Shown: positions 22,377 to 32,670, numbered from the stretch's first letter. The stretch is DNA of 64,000 bases from JACKIP01 sp963710165 (GCA_963710165.1 CAVPYZ010000001.1:124001-188000), one strand, 5' to 3'. Program-made: numbers and translations. Notes: generated from the sequence alone by a model not told the origin.

Positions 22377-22610
22377 TCAGTTAGGTACGCTCGTTTGCAG
22401 CGCTAGAGCGTGTAAATCATCGCCCATTTTGCCTTTCAAAGCGGCGTAAACCATTTGGTGTTGTTTAACACGCGAGAGACCTTCGAATTTTTTTGATGTA
22501 ATATGAGCGGAGTAATGATCTCCATCTCCCGCTAAATCTTGTATCCTTACATCTGCATCCGGAAAGGCATCTTTGATCATCGTTTCTAATTCATCTTGCT
22601 GTAATGGCAT
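22377..22610 (-). CDS. bolA: BolA-family protein
   Basis: A 77-residue BolA-type protein with a class II KH-like fold. Landmarks are the N-terminal DELETMIKDAFPDADVRIQD, the GDGDHYSAHITSKKFEGLSRVKQHQMVYAAL core carrying the conserved invariant His (KQHQMVY), and the C-terminal LHALALQT. BolA proteins pair with monothiol glutaredoxins through a [2Fe-2S] cluster. In alphaproteobacteria the order purL-bolA-glutaredoxin is common; here bolA follows purL directly (1-base gap), but no glutaredoxin gene comes next. Confidence 0.88.
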   Translation of the reverse strand: MPLQQDELETMIKDAFPDADVRIQDLAGDGDHYSAHITSKKFEGLSRVKQHQMVYAALKGKMGDDLHALALQTSVPN

Positions 22611-22611
22611 T

Positions 22612-24893
22612 TTATACCTCCTTCTTGATATTCATATAATCCGGTAACCAATCTTCATGAAATTGCTTTAAGTCTTCTACTGAAATAGAGGCATCTTTGC
22701 CAATACTCAAGCTAGAGCCTGTTGTGAATCCTAGCTGTTTGATAGAAATATTCTCTGCTTCTGCAAGCGTAATCACATTATCCTTATTATCTGTACTAAT
22801 GATATAGCGTCCCTGATCTTCACCAAACCAGAAGCATGTATCATCAATAACATCTAAATCAGCACCAATATTCGACGCCAGACACATTTCAGCAATAGCA
22901 CATAAAACACCGCCATCTGATACATCATGGCATGAAGATAGTACACCATCGTTTATAAGCTTAAGAATAAAAAGGCCGACTTGCTTTTCTTGATTTAGAT
23001 CAACGAGAGGAGGTTCACCCGCGTCATTGCCTTTTTTACCTAGAACCTCTCTCGCATAAAGAGATTGTCCCATATGACCCATGACATCCGTGTCATGACC
23101 TATTACAAATATATATTCATTTGCCCCTTTAAACGCCATATCCATCGATTTTTCACAATCATTGATTACGCCAACACCGCCTATGACTGGTGTTGGCAAA
23201 ATGCCGGTACCCTGTTGTTTCATTATACAAAGACACATTTCCAGAAATAACAGGATATTCAAGAACCTTACACGCTTCGCCTAACCCTTTAATACACCCT
23301 ACGAATTGCGCCATAATTTCAGGACGCTCTGGGTTTGCCAAAATTCAAGTTATTGGTTACAGCCAATGGCTTTGCGCCACTTGCACAAAGGTTGCGGTAA
23401 GATTTCTGCAACGGCCTGCTTGCCGCCTTCGAAATGGATTGGCAAAGCAATAACGTAAGGATTACAATCAGATGAAATAGCCAACGCTTTTGAGCTATCC
23501 GGAACACGCACTACCGCGGCATCGCTTGCGCGCCCTGCTTGTGTGTCATTGATACCAGCAGTTGCCCAACTTTCTCCCATAACTAAAGAGTCGTATTGTT
23601 CCCAAATCCATTTTTTGATGCCATATTCGGTGAGCTTAAAATTGCTTTTAAGGTTTCTTCTAATGTTATGATCAGGATGTGGCAGTTTTTCTGGTAACGG
23701 ATTAGGCAGTAGGGTGTTGGCCTTGAGGCCTATCGTATATAGGTGCCGCATCAACAAGTGGCGGTACAGGAATATCGCACCACTCTTTGCCATACATATT
23801 CAAACGCAATTTCTGATCATTGGTCGTTTTACCTATGACTGCAAAGTCCAAGTCCCATTTTTCAAAAATCTTACGCGCTTGCTCTTCTGATCCAGGCTTT
23901 AAAATCATAAGCATGCGTTCCTGACTTTCAGAGAGCATGATTTCATATGGCAACATATTGAGTTCTCGTTGAGGAACGTCATCCAAATTTAATTCGACAC
24001 CAATACCGCCCTTATCTGCGATTTCTACGGATGAGGATGTAAGACCGGCCGCTCCCATATCTTGAATAGAGACAATGCATTCGGTTTGCATTAGCTCAAG
24101 GCAAGCCTCTAAAAGCAACTTCTCTGTAAACGGGTCGCCAACTTGGACGGTTGGACGGTTTTCTTCATTACCATCTCCAAATTCTGCTGAGGCCATAGTT
24201 GCACCATGAATACCATCACGGCCGGTCTTGGAACCGACATAAACAATAGGCATATTTGACTTGCCGCCACGTGCGTAATAAATGTCTTCGTGCTTGGCAA
24301 TCCCGACGGTCATGGCATTAACCAGAATGTTACCATTATAACTACTATGGAATTGCGTTTCTCCTCCAACCGTAGGAACACCCATACAATTCCCATAGTG
24401 AGAAATTCCAGCAACAACACCCGACACGAGGCTGCGCGTTTTAGGATGGGTCAGGATCGCCAAAGCGAAGAGCGTTAATATTAGCAATAGGTCTTGCACC
24501 CATCGTAAAAACGTCTCGCATGATACCACCCACACCTGTCGCAGCACCTTGAAAAGGCTCAATATAAGATGGGTGGTTGTGAGATTCCATTTTAAAAATG
24601 GCAGCTTGTCCATCTCCAATATCAATAACACCCGCATTCTCACCTGGTCCCTGAATAACATGAGGAGCCTCTGTGGGCAGTGTTTTTAAATGGATACGTG
24701 ATGATTTATAGGAGCAATGCTCTGACCACATAACAGAAAAAATTCCTAATTCAGTATAAGTTGGTAGCCTATCCAACCGTTTCAGAATAATTTCATATTC
24801 ATCATCACTCAGCCCGTATTCTTTAGCTAATTCAAGTGTTACCTCGGGTTCTTCTAAATTAGGTTGGTTTGTCTGGATCGCATTTTGTGTCAT
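22612..24893 (-). CDS. purL: phosphoribosylformylglycinamidine synthase PurL (five frameshifts)
   Basis: The single-chain PurL used with PurQ and PurS (fourth step of purine synthesis), 758 residues after removing one base at each of five sites, a normal length. Each piece is highly conserved: VMWSEHCSYKSSRIHLK, KMESHNHPSYIEPFQGAATG, GGETQFHSSYNGN, KTGRDGIHGATMAS, ASGAKPLAVTNNLNFG and VISGNVSLYNET. Breaks are at 24448-24450 (GACCC to HPKT), 23712-23729, 23403-23405, 23334-23336 and 23208-23212; all are consistent with an extra base in a short homopolymer. Residues between the breaks show no decay, no in-frame stops and no missense at motifs, which argues against an old pseudogene. Confidence 0.9.
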
Positions 24894-24975
24894 AGGTTTT
24901 TATAGCCCTGAATCAGGGATGATATAAAGTCTTTTCTTTGTTTCTTTCACATCAAAAAGCCTCTATATCTATCTC

Positions 24976-26382
24976 ATGAATTCTGAATCCGCACAGGAAG
25001 AAACTGCTGACATTCCCGCTCATTATAAAAATAAGGGAGATCTAACCAAAGGCGAAGTAAAAGGGCATTTGATCAGGTTATCTTTACCGATGATGTGGGG
25101 AATTGGCGCGATTATCAGCTTTCAGCTTGCGGATATGTATTTTATCGGTTTGTTGGGAACGGAAGCTTTAGCGGCCGTAACTTTCACGTTTCCGATCACC
25201 TTTGTAATTTTCAGCTTTATTATGGGGTTTGGAATTTCGATGTCGAGCGTTGTCTCTCGCTTGATTGGAGAGGGTAATCAGGAGATGCAACAGCGCGTCA
25301 CATCTCAAGGGTTATTATTGGTTTTAATCATTTCTATCATCTTGACGATCATTGGTTTATCAACGCAAGATTTTTTGTTTCGATCAATGGGCGCGAAAGA
25401 AGAATTATTGCCGATTATTATGGCATATATGACAACATGGTATGCGGGCGCCGTCTTTATCACCATGCCTTTGGTTGGTAATGCCGCAATTCGCGCTAGT
25501 GGTGATACATTTGCTCCCGCGATGATCATGACCGTTGTGGCGGTTGTAAATATCATATTGGATCCATTATTAATATTCGGATTATGGGGATTTCCTGAAA
25601 TGGGCGTACAGGGCGCAGCCGTGGCAACTGTTTTTGCCAATGGCGCGGCAATGTGCGCAGGATTATATGTGCTATATTTCAAGAAAAAACTAATCTGTTT
25701 CCAACAACTGCGGCGTTTTGAATATTTTTGGGATAGTACAAAACGTTTATTATTCATCGCTCTCCCCGCAGGCTTGACCAACTCTATACAGCCTGTGGTG
25801 AACGCTCTTATTATTACACTTCTTGCAAAAACGGGTGTTGAAGCCGTTGCAGCCTACGGAATTGTGAGCCGTATAGAGGCATTTGTTTTTATCATCATAA
25901 TGGGCGTTGCCGTTGGTATGGCACCGATTATCGGGCAAAATTATGGCGCAGGGCGGATGCAACGCGTTAATGATACGTTGCGTATTGCGATACGTTTTTC
26001 TGTTATCTATTCGTTGTTTGTTGCATTGATTTTGATTGCCTTTGGACGGCCTCTTGCGGGATTATTTCAAGATAATCAATCAGTTGTCGATTATGCCGTA
26101 CTTTTCTTCATGATCGTTCCGCTCACCTATGCGTTTTCAAATCTGGTGAACGGGTGGGCGTCAGCGTTTAACGCGATGGGTATGCCACATTTATCGCTTA
26201 TTATGATTGTTGTGAAAATGATCTTTCTGATGATACCCGCTATTTATATAGGCTATACGTATTATGGCGTTGTCGGGTTATTTGCGGGCATGGCAATTGT
26301 GAACGTTATTTCCGGCATCGTTGTTCACTTCTGGTGTCTTTCAATTTATGTTAAAAAAACGAATCAAACAAAAAAAACCTAG
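24976..26382 (+). CDS. MATE-family multidrug efflux transporter
   Basis: A 468-residue MATE exporter with about 12 membrane helices in two matching halves (LSLPMMWGIGAIISFQLADM opening half one; LLFIALPAGLTNSIQPVVNA opening half two). Both halves carry the typical GFGISMSSVVSRLIGEGNQE and GVAVGMAPIIGQNYGAGRM signatures, which align to each other. MATE proteins export cationic drugs or metabolites using Na+ or H+ gradients; the substrate is unknown. It is divergent from purL with an 82-base gap, and a terminator overlaps its stop. Confidence 0.92.
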   Translation: MNSESAQEETADIPAHYKNKGDLTKGEVKGHLIRLSLPMMWGIGAIISFQLADMYFIGLLGTEALAAVTFTFPITFVIFSFIMGFGISMSSVVSRLIGEGNQEMQQRVTSQGLLLVLIISIILTIIGLSTQDFLFRSMGAKEELLPIIMAYMTTWYAGAVFITMPLVGNAAIRASGDTFAPAMIMTVVAVVNIILDPLLIFGLWGFPEMGVQGAAVATVFANGAAMCAGLYVLYFKKKLICFQQLRRFEYFWDSTKRLLFIALPAGLTNSIQPVVNALIITLLAKTGVEAVAAYGIVSRIEAFVFIIIMGVAVGMAPIIGQNYGAGRMQRVNDTLRIAIRFSVIYSLFVALILIAFGRPLAGLFQDNQSVVDYAVLFFMIVPLTYAFSNLVNGWASAFNAMGMPHLSLIMIVVKMIFLMIPAIYIGYTYYGVVGLFAGMAIVNVISGIVVHFWCLSIYVKKTNQTKKT

Positions 26383-26398
26383 AAAATACAGGGTTTTT
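26373..26398 (+). terminator. intrinsic terminator at the end of the MATE gene
   Basis: AAAAACC / GGTTTTT 7-bp stem with a 12-base loop, the 5' arm overlapping the stop codon; the T run is part of the 3' arm. It separates the MATE gene from the export cluster. Confidence 0.55.
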
Positions 26399-26478
26399 GA
26401 TTCCTACCTCTTGCATTTTCCTTTATTATTAAAAGTGGAAAAGTCTATTTTTCCTTCGAGAAAGCTTGTCTGCTTGTT

Positions 26479-27807
26479 ATGTCGGTTGAGAGAAAAACAT
26501 CGAAGCGTGCCCTTTTGTTAGGGATGGCTGTCTGTCTTATGATAGGCGGCGGGGTGTTTTATTACCAAAAACAAAACGCAGATAAGGCCAAATATATTCC
26601 AGAAATGGGACTACCAAGTGGAGAAGAATTTCTGGATCTTCTGAATGAAACAAGACTTTACTGGAGCTCAAAAATTGATTTCGCAACGTATCTTCCTAAA
26701 AGGTTGCCGCAGACACAGCCTGATAATGATGTAGAGAAAGAAAAATTCACACGTCCTGCGCCTGTTTTATACATTGAAAAATTTGATGATCTGGAGCAAA
26801 GATTTAGCCCACCCAAATTAAATATTATTGAAACAAAAGCGGTCAAAGAAGGTGCAAAGAAACCAGGTATCAGCGTAATCAATAACGTACAGTCAGTAGA
26901 AAAAACTCCTGTAGCTGTTATTGAAGATAAAGCAGTTATTGAGGCTGAAAAAGAAAACGCTTCCCCTCCAACGCCTCCTCCTTATCGTTTTGATATAGAA
27001 GAAGAGACGCTTCGTGTCGAGGGTGTTCTGGTTCCACAAAAAACAACAGTCATTTCCAGCAGTCGTGACGGTAAAATTAAAGATATTTTTGTCGATAATG
27101 GTGATTTATTCGAGAGTGGAGACATTTTACTGACATATGATTGTCAAGATTTAAACGCTGAAATCGAAGCCATTAGCGAGGCTGAAAAGCTGGCAAAACA
27201 AAAAGCAGAAAAAGGACAAGAGCTTTTCAAGTTAGATATTATTTCAGATCTTGAGCAAATGGAGCTGGAAGTTGAAGAGAAGCAAACTCTCGCACAAGGA
27301 AAAGTTCTAAAAGCACAGCTTGATTCTTGCATCATCCGTGCATCTTACGATGGTCGTGTAACAAATCGCCTCGCCAATCCTGATGAATATACACGAACAG
27401 ACCGTGTTTTAATGGAAATTGCATCAAAAGGGGCGTTAGATGTTGAATTCATCGTTCCTTCGCGTTGGTTGCGTTATTTGAATGTAGGGGCGCCGTTAAA
27501 TGTCACAATTGCCGAAACAAACAATTCTTATAAGGCGCGCATCAAACGCATTTTTGGGGAAGTTGACCCGGTCAGTCAGTCTATTCAGATGAGTGCGGAG
27601 CTGAATGATTATAACGATTTGCTACTTCCCGGGATGAGCGGTCTGGTTCAAGTTGATCCATATGCGGTTCGTGAAAGTGGTATAAGAGGATATCTTGAAT
27701 CGGCGAACCAACAAAAATCCTCTGATGCGGGTAGACGTAATAATGTTAATACCAGCCGTTTGAAAAGCTTGAAAGAAAAGATAGTTGTAGGAGCCGATAA
27801 TGGATAA
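26479..27807 (+). CDS. HlyD-like periplasmic adaptor (membrane fusion protein)
   Basis: A 442-residue adaptor anchored by an N-terminal helix (residues 10-28, KRALLLGMAVCLMIGGGVFYY). A long Pro/Glu/Lys-rich linker (about 30-165, with a PPTPPP stretch) leads to a biotinyl-lipoyl-like half (TLRVEGVLVPQKTTVISSSR), a short coiled-coil hairpin (about 225-280), the second lipoyl half (DSCIIRASYDGRVTNRLANP) and a beta-barrel (LDVEFIVPSRWL) with a C-terminal domain (IFGEVDPVSQSIQMSAELND). RND/HlyD adaptors bridge inner-membrane pumps to TolC. First gene of the export cluster; overlaps the next gene by 8 bases. The ribosome site is weak. Confidence 0.85.
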   Translation: MSVERKTSKRALLLGMAVCLMIGGGVFYYQKQNADKAKYIPEMGLPSGEEFLDLLNETRLYWSSKIDFATYLPKRLPQTQPDNDVEKEKFTRPAPVLYIEKFDDLEQRFSPPKLNIIETKAVKEGAKKPGISVINNVQSVEKTPVAVIEDKAVIEAEKENASPPTPPPYRFDIEEETLRVEGVLVPQKTTVISSSRDGKIKDIFVDNGDLFESGDILLTYDCQDLNAEIEAISEAEKLAKQKAEKGQELFKLDIISDLEQMELEVEEKQTLAQGKVLKAQLDSCIIRASYDGRVTNRLANPDEYTRTDRVLMEIASKGALDVEFIVPSRWLRYLNVGAPLNVTIAETNNSYKARIKRIFGEVDPVSQSIQMSAELNDYNDLLLPGMSGLVQVDPYAVRESGIRGYLESANQQKSSDAGRRNNVNTSRLKSLKEKIVVGADNG

Positions 27808-29128
27808 GGCGCTATTACTGCTCCAAATCCAGAAACAGGCACTAGAATCTGTGACTCAGAAAGAGCTAGGGTTTCATGCGGTCAATGCCACCAAAAAGCT
27901 GGTTCCTTACAGGCGCGCAATATTCTGGACGAAAAACGGCAAGGATATATCCCTGCAAAATATTTCCGGTAATTCTATACTAGATCAAAACGGTCCACAT
28001 GGAGAATGGTTGAAAAAAATCATTCGCCAGAATTGTAAAAATGCATTACTGGAAAAAACGTTTCTAAAGATAGATACATCGAATTTATCACCTGAAGAAA
28101 TAACGCAGTGGCTTGATAACGCCGCACCTTATGCAGCTCTAATAATAATGCGCTATGGTGAAGATAGCACTATTATTGGTGGATTATGGATAGAGCGCGA
28201 AACACCCTTTAAAGATGGCGAGGGCCAGATTCTGGAGGAGTTAGGGTTTTATTATAGCCGTGCTCTGGTCATGTCCAGATTACAGGGGCGACGCGAATTT
28301 TTACCTTTATCAGATCGGGTGAAGCCATATCGTCGTTATATCTGGATCTTGTTGATTCTGTTGGCATTCTTTCCTGTTCGTCTGACCATTAATGCGCCGA
28401 CAGAGGTTATTGCGACGTCTGCGGAAACTGTCAGCGTACCGTTTGATGGTATTTTGACCCAGATTGATATTAGTCCGGGTGATCGTGTGGAAAAAGACAG
28501 TGCGGTTGCGTCGATGGATATTGAAAGTCTTCGACTTGAAACCGAAACATCCAGCGAGGCATTACGCGCAGCACAGGGAAAGCTATCCAGACTGCGGCGC
28601 GAAGTTTTGTCGAATCCAGAAAAGAAAATAGAGTTGAGCCGTTTGTTATCGGATATTAAAACCAAAGAAATTGAATCAACCTATGCAAAAAGCCAGCTAG
28701 ACAAAGCGGTATTGCGCGCGCCACGTGCGGGCGTTGCAATTTTTGCGGATAAAAACGACCTTCAAAATAAACCTGTCAAAACAGGACAGGCAATTATGCA
28801 GATTGCCGATCCCGATCAAATAGAATTGCTTGTGCGTGTGCCACTTGGCGCTATGCTACCCATTGATAACGGGGCGGATATAACATTTTATCCCAATGCA
28901 ATGCCGCTGAATAATTTCACAGCCAACATCAAAACAATCGGTTATCAGGCCAGTCAGGATTCAGATGGCCTGTTAACATATAAGATCAGAGCCAATTTGA
29001 AGGATCAGAAAAACGAAATTCGTATCGGTTGGAAAGGTGTCTCGAAAATTAGCGGTAACTGGACGGTTTTAATATATAAAATTCTACGTCGCCCGATTAT
29101 AACAATTCGTAGTACGTTGGGGGTGTAA
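27800..29128 (+). CDS. GAF-like/HlyD adaptor fusion protein
   Basis: A 442-residue protein with an unusual front end. Residues 1-170 form a soluble GAF-like domain (SVTQKELGFHAVNATKKLVP, AIFWTKNGKDISLQNISGN, GGLWIERETPFKDGEGQILE, with the terminal helix EELGFYYSRAL). One membrane helix follows (about 180-200, YIWILLILLAFFPVRLTI), then a compact HlyD-type region: TEVIATSAETVSVPFDGILT, a coiled-coil hairpin, APRAGVAIF and a beta-barrel. The GAF-like domain would face the cytoplasm and the adaptor the periplasm, so it could sense a cytoplasmic signal or bind the substrate. Overlaps the upstream adaptor gene by 8 bases; 3 bases to the next gene. Confidence 0.8.
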   Translation: MDKALLLLQIQKQALESVTQKELGFHAVNATKKLVPYRRAIFWTKNGKDISLQNISGNSILDQNGPHGEWLKKIIRQNCKNALLEKTFLKIDTSNLSPEEITQWLDNAAPYAALIIMRYGEDSTIIGGLWIERETPFKDGEGQILEELGFYYSRALVMSRLQGRREFLPLSDRVKPYRRYIWILLILLAFFPVRLTINAPTEVIATSAETVSVPFDGILTQIDISPGDRVEKDSAVASMDIESLRLETETSSEALRAAQGKLSRLRREVLSNPEKKIELSRLLSDIKTKEIESTYAKSQLDKAVLRAPRAGVAIFADKNDLQNKPVKTGQAIMQIADPDQIELLVRVPLGAMLPIDNGADITFYPNAMPLNNFTANIKTIGYQASQDSDGLLTYKIRANLKDQKNEIRIGWKGVSKISGNWTVLIYKILRRPIITIRSTLGV

Positions 29129-29131
29129 AAA

Positions 29132-31255
29132 ATGTTTGACGTTACATCCGAAACAACGTTGCCAAGGTTGAGTTCTGACCTGAAACTTGTCAAAGGTGGA
29201 CATGACGAAGACGGAACACCGATTTGGCGGCTATATCACCCTGTATCGCATCAATATTTTCAAATCGGCTGGATCGAATTCGAATATTTGTCACGTTTTT
29301 CTCTATATAGTAATTACGGTGATTTGAAAGACGCCATCTCTTCGCAAACAACACTTGAGCCGGATGATGATGTTTTTAGAGAATTATTGATATTCCTGAA
29401 TGATAATGGTCTTCTGCATGATGATCATGGCATGTCATTGAAGCCGCCCGAAAAAAAACAAAAGCCGATTCTGTCTCAGCTTGTTCATAAATATCTTTTC
29501 TTTTCTGTACCTTTGGTACGGCCACAATCATTTTTGATAGCAACATATCCGTATGTATCGTTTTTATTTCGGCGTGAAACGTCTTTTATAACAATTTTAG
29601 TTTTGATGTTGGCGATATTGATTACGCTAGGGCGAATTGACGAATTCTTCCATACCTTTTTGGATATGTTCAGCCCGCAAGGCGCGCTTACTATTGCGTT
29701 AACATTCACTATTATCAAGATTTTTCATGAACTTGGGCATGCCTATTCTGCCTATAAACACGGTTTAATCGTGCCCCATATGGGGATCGCATTTATGGTG
29801 ATGTATCCTGTCTTTTATACCGAAACAACATCGGCATGGCATTTGGCATCACGACGGGAAAAAATTGAAATAGGACTGGGTGGTATTCGTATCGAGCTTA
29901 TGCTTGCGGCGATATTTCTTTTGATCTGGAATTATACATCACCTGGTATTATTCAAAGCATTGCTTTTAGCTTGGTTACAATTTCACTCATCGGGTCGCT
30001 TCTTATCAACCTCAACCCTCTCATGCGTTTTGACGGTTATTTTATATTGAGCGATATGATTGGTGTTGAAAATTTGCATAGCCGTAGTTTTAAATGCGCA
30101 CGATGGCGTTTACGGAAATTTCTATTTGGTTGGAAAGATGAAGCGCCCGAACAAACACGAAAATCAAAATTGAACTTTTTTATCGGCTTTGGATGGGCAA
30201 CGCTTATTTACCGCTTTTTCCTATTCTTGGGTATTGCTGTTCTGGTCTATGTTCTTTTTCCAAAGCCGTTGGGGCTTATTCTGATGATCATAGAACTCCT
30301 GTGGTTTATTGTGCGTCCAATGTGGTCAGAAGTAAGCGTCTGGTTATCGAGATCACCGGAATTAATTAAATACTGGCAAGGTAAAGTCACATTTTCAGCT
30401 CTATTACTTGCAATCATTATGATCTGTCTGCCCGTACAAAATCATATTACAGCACCGGCCCTGTATCATGCAGCGGAATATCGTGATATTTACGCGCCGT
30501 CTCCTGCCAAAATTATGATCATGAATATTGCTGAAAATCGAAAAGTAGAAGAGGGTGAAACGCTTATTTCTCTGATATCGCCCGAACTGGAAAAAGATTA
30601 TAAGCTATCTGTGCTAACACTCGAGGAGTTGAAGAAATTAAGGCGTCGTCAACAAACCGATGTAACACTTATGCGTGAAAACAGCGCGCAAATAAAAAGT
30701 GACATAGAACAATTAAATTTTAAAATTCGGTCTTTAGAAAATAAAAAGGCGCAGTTGGACGTTAAAGCCCCCTTTGCAGGATATATTAAAGACACCGATA
30801 TTCATCTTCATGAGGGAAGATATATTGATCAAGAAACCCTGTTATTTCGTATTATCAATACAGAGGAAAACCTGATTACGGCTTACGTAACTGACCATGA
30901 TCTTGAGCGTATTGACAAGGATAATAAAGGTCACTTTTTCCCTGACTATGCGGCCTTTACGTCTTTACCTGTGCAAGTTGATATGATTGACCAGACCAAT
31001 ATTTCAAATCTTGATAAAGAAGAGCTTTCCTCTGTCTATGGAGGGCCAATTTATAGTGAAGTTTTTCAAGAGGCTGAGCAGCAAGTGATCGTTCCTCGTC
31101 AAAGTTTGTATAAAGTAACGCTCAATACTGAAAATCAAAATAATGTGATGGCAACACCCGGTTACGTTAAAATATCAGGAGCAGAAGAGGCGCCGATTAT
31201 ATTATTCCTAAACTGGCTCTATTCTTTTATTTTACCTGAAAGCGATGTGATCTGA
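29132..31255 (+). CDS. PqqD-like / M50 metalloprotease-like / HlyD fusion membrane protein
   Basis: A 707-residue three-part protein. Residues 10-105 look like a PqqD-type winged-helix peptide-binding domain (WRLYHPVSHQYFQIGWIEFE, LIFLNDNGLLHDD). Residues 150-440 form a polytopic M50 (site-2 protease-like) core with zinc motif HELGH (199-203) and the third ligand in NPLMRFDGYF (Asp301). Residues about 443-707 are a HlyD-type adaptor region (IYAPSPAKIMIMNIAENRK, a coiled-coil, VKAPFAGYIKDTDIHLHEG). The zinc ligands are intact, so proteolysis is possible. It takes the place that an ABC transporter would hold in a type I system. Its stop overlaps the TolC-like start by 1 base. Confidence 0.82.
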   Translation: MFDVTSETTLPRLSSDLKLVKGGHDEDGTPIWRLYHPVSHQYFQIGWIEFEYLSRFSLYSNYGDLKDAISSQTTLEPDDDVFRELLIFLNDNGLLHDDHGMSLKPPEKKQKPILSQLVHKYLFFSVPLVRPQSFLIATYPYVSFLFRRETSFITILVLMLAILITLGRIDEFFHTFLDMFSPQGALTIALTFTIIKIFHELGHAYSAYKHGLIVPHMGIAFMVMYPVFYTETTSAWHLASRREKIEIGLGGIRIELMLAAIFLLIWNYTSPGIIQSIAFSLVTISLIGSLLINLNPLMRFDGYFILSDMIGVENLHSRSFKCARWRLRKFLFGWKDEAPEQTRKSKLNFFIGFGWATLIYRFFLFLGIAVLVYVLFPKPLGLILMIIELLWFIVRPMWSEVSVWLSRSPELIKYWQGKVTFSALLLAIIMICLPVQNHITAPALYHAAEYRDIYAPSPAKIMIMNIAENRKVEEGETLISLISPELEKDYKLSVLTLEELKKLRRRQQTDVTLMRENSAQIKSDIEQLNFKIRSLENKKAQLDVKAPFAGYIKDTDIHLHEGRYIDQETLLFRIINTEENLITAYVTDHDLERIDKDNKGHFFPDYAAFTSLPVQVDMIDQTNISNLDKEELSSVYGGPIYSEVFQEAEQQVIVPRQSLYKVTLNTENQNNVMATPGYVKISGAEEAPIILFLNWLYSFILPESDVI

Positions 31256-32670
31256 TGCAAAAATATAATTCTTGGCTATACCTCATGACCCTCCTAATGC
31301 TCAGTTCATGCACCGCCCAACAAACGCGCTTGGATTCTATGCCGCATTTGGATTTATTACAAAAAGATAAGGCCGTTATCGGTCAAGATATTGATCCCGC
31401 ACAAACGTATGATGTCAGCTTGCAAGAAGCCCTGACTCGCGGTGTGCGCGCCAATCTGGATGCGCAAGTTGCGGCACTGGAAGCGATTGCGGCGGATGGA
31501 CAAATTAATTTGGCGCGTATCAATGCATTTCCGTCTATTAATTTGGGCGCAAGTTATATCGGGCGGTCAAATGAAGGGGCATCATCCAGTCAATCCGTTA
31601 TAACGGGCACACAATCACTCGAACCCTCTTTCTCGACAGAGCAATATCGAAGTACGCAGGATTTAACCGTTAATTGGTCTGTCTTGAATATTTTACTGGC
31701 GGTATCGCAAACGCAAAATGCCAAAACCCAGAGTCTGATCTCTATGGAGCGCTATGACAAAGTTATCCAGAATATTCAAAAGGATATATATGCGGCTTAT
31801 TATCGCGCCCTTGCGGCGCAAAAGTTAGATAAAGAAACACAGCAGCTTGTAAATCAAGCCTCAATGCAGCTATCTAATCTGAAACAGGCAGAAAATAAGA
31901 AACTCCTTTCAAAGGAGACCATTCGCCGCAAAGAAAGAGATATTCAGGAAAAACTAACTATTCTGCAAAATTTACAGAGTCAGCTCTCTCTCGCTGTTAT
32001 CGAGCTAAAGAGCTTGCTTTCATTACCGCAATCTACAAAACTAAATCTGACAGAACCTTTCGATGTGTCTCAAAATAGTATTCAGAGTATTTTGAAAGAA
32101 GATTTAAGAGCGTTAGAGGCTGAAGCATTGGTCAACCGACCTGAAGTGCGTGAGCAGGTGTTGCAACGTGACATTGCTCTGCAAAATATTAAAGAGGAGT
32201 TGATCCGTACAGTACCGGGCGGCGAACTATTTTTCGGGTATAATCAGGACAGCAATAAATTCCTAAGAGAAAATAACTGGATGAATTTTACTCTTTCTGT
32301 CCAGCAAAATTTATCGGCACTGCTGAGTTATAATGTCCGTAAAAAAACAGCTGAAAATCAAAAGGAAATTGAGGATGCCAGACGTCGCTCCCTTATTCTG
32401 GCCGTTATGACACAGGTACATTTGGCGCGGCAACGTTTGGATTCTTTACAAGAGATTTACCAAAACAGACAAACAGAATATAAAAATGCTGCTTTTCTGG
32501 CTTATGCCGCTAGTAAAAAGGCAAAAGCCGGTTTCGATACATTACAGGATTCTTATATTCAAACTCTCGAAGCGCAAATTAAAAAAATTAATTATTATCA
32601 GTCACTTACAGAGGTACAGGACGGATATGCAACACTGAATAATACGTTGGGACGTGATTTACTAAAATAA
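31255..32670 (+). CDS. TolC-family outer-membrane efflux lipoprotein
   Basis: A 471-residue outer-membrane channel protein of the TolC/OEP family. A lipoprotein signal peptide ends at the lipobox LMLSSC (Cys19). The two OEP halves are seen as SLQEALTRGVRANLDAQVAALEAIAADGQINLARINAFPS (in two parts, residues about 55-95) and the C-terminal ARQRLDSLQEIYQNRQTEYKN helix region, with long coiled-coil helices between. The trimer would form the outer-membrane exit for the three adaptors encoded upstream. It is the last gene of the tightly coupled four-gene export operon; 125 bases separate it from the adhesin gene. Confidence 0.87.
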   Translation: MQKYNSWLYLMTLLMLSSCTAQQTRLDSMPHLDLLQKDKAVIGQDIDPAQTYDVSLQEALTRGVRANLDAQVAALEAIAADGQINLARINAFPSINLGASYIGRSNEGASSSQSVITGTQSLEPSFSTEQYRSTQDLTVNWSVLNILLAVSQTQNAKTQSLISMERYDKVIQNIQKDIYAAYYRALAAQKLDKETQQLVNQASMQLSNLKQAENKKLLSKETIRRKERDIQEKLTILQNLQSQLSLAVIELKSLLSLPQSTKLNLTEPFDVSQNSIQSILKEDLRALEAEALVNRPEVREQVLQRDIALQNIKEELIRTVPGGELFFGYNQDSNKFLRENNWMNFTLSVQQNLSALLSYNVRKKTAENQKEIEDARRRSLILAVMTQVHLARQRLDSLQEIYQNRQTEYKNAAFLAYAASKKAKAGFDTLQDSYIQTLEAQIKKINYYQSLTEVQDGYATLNNTLGRDLLK

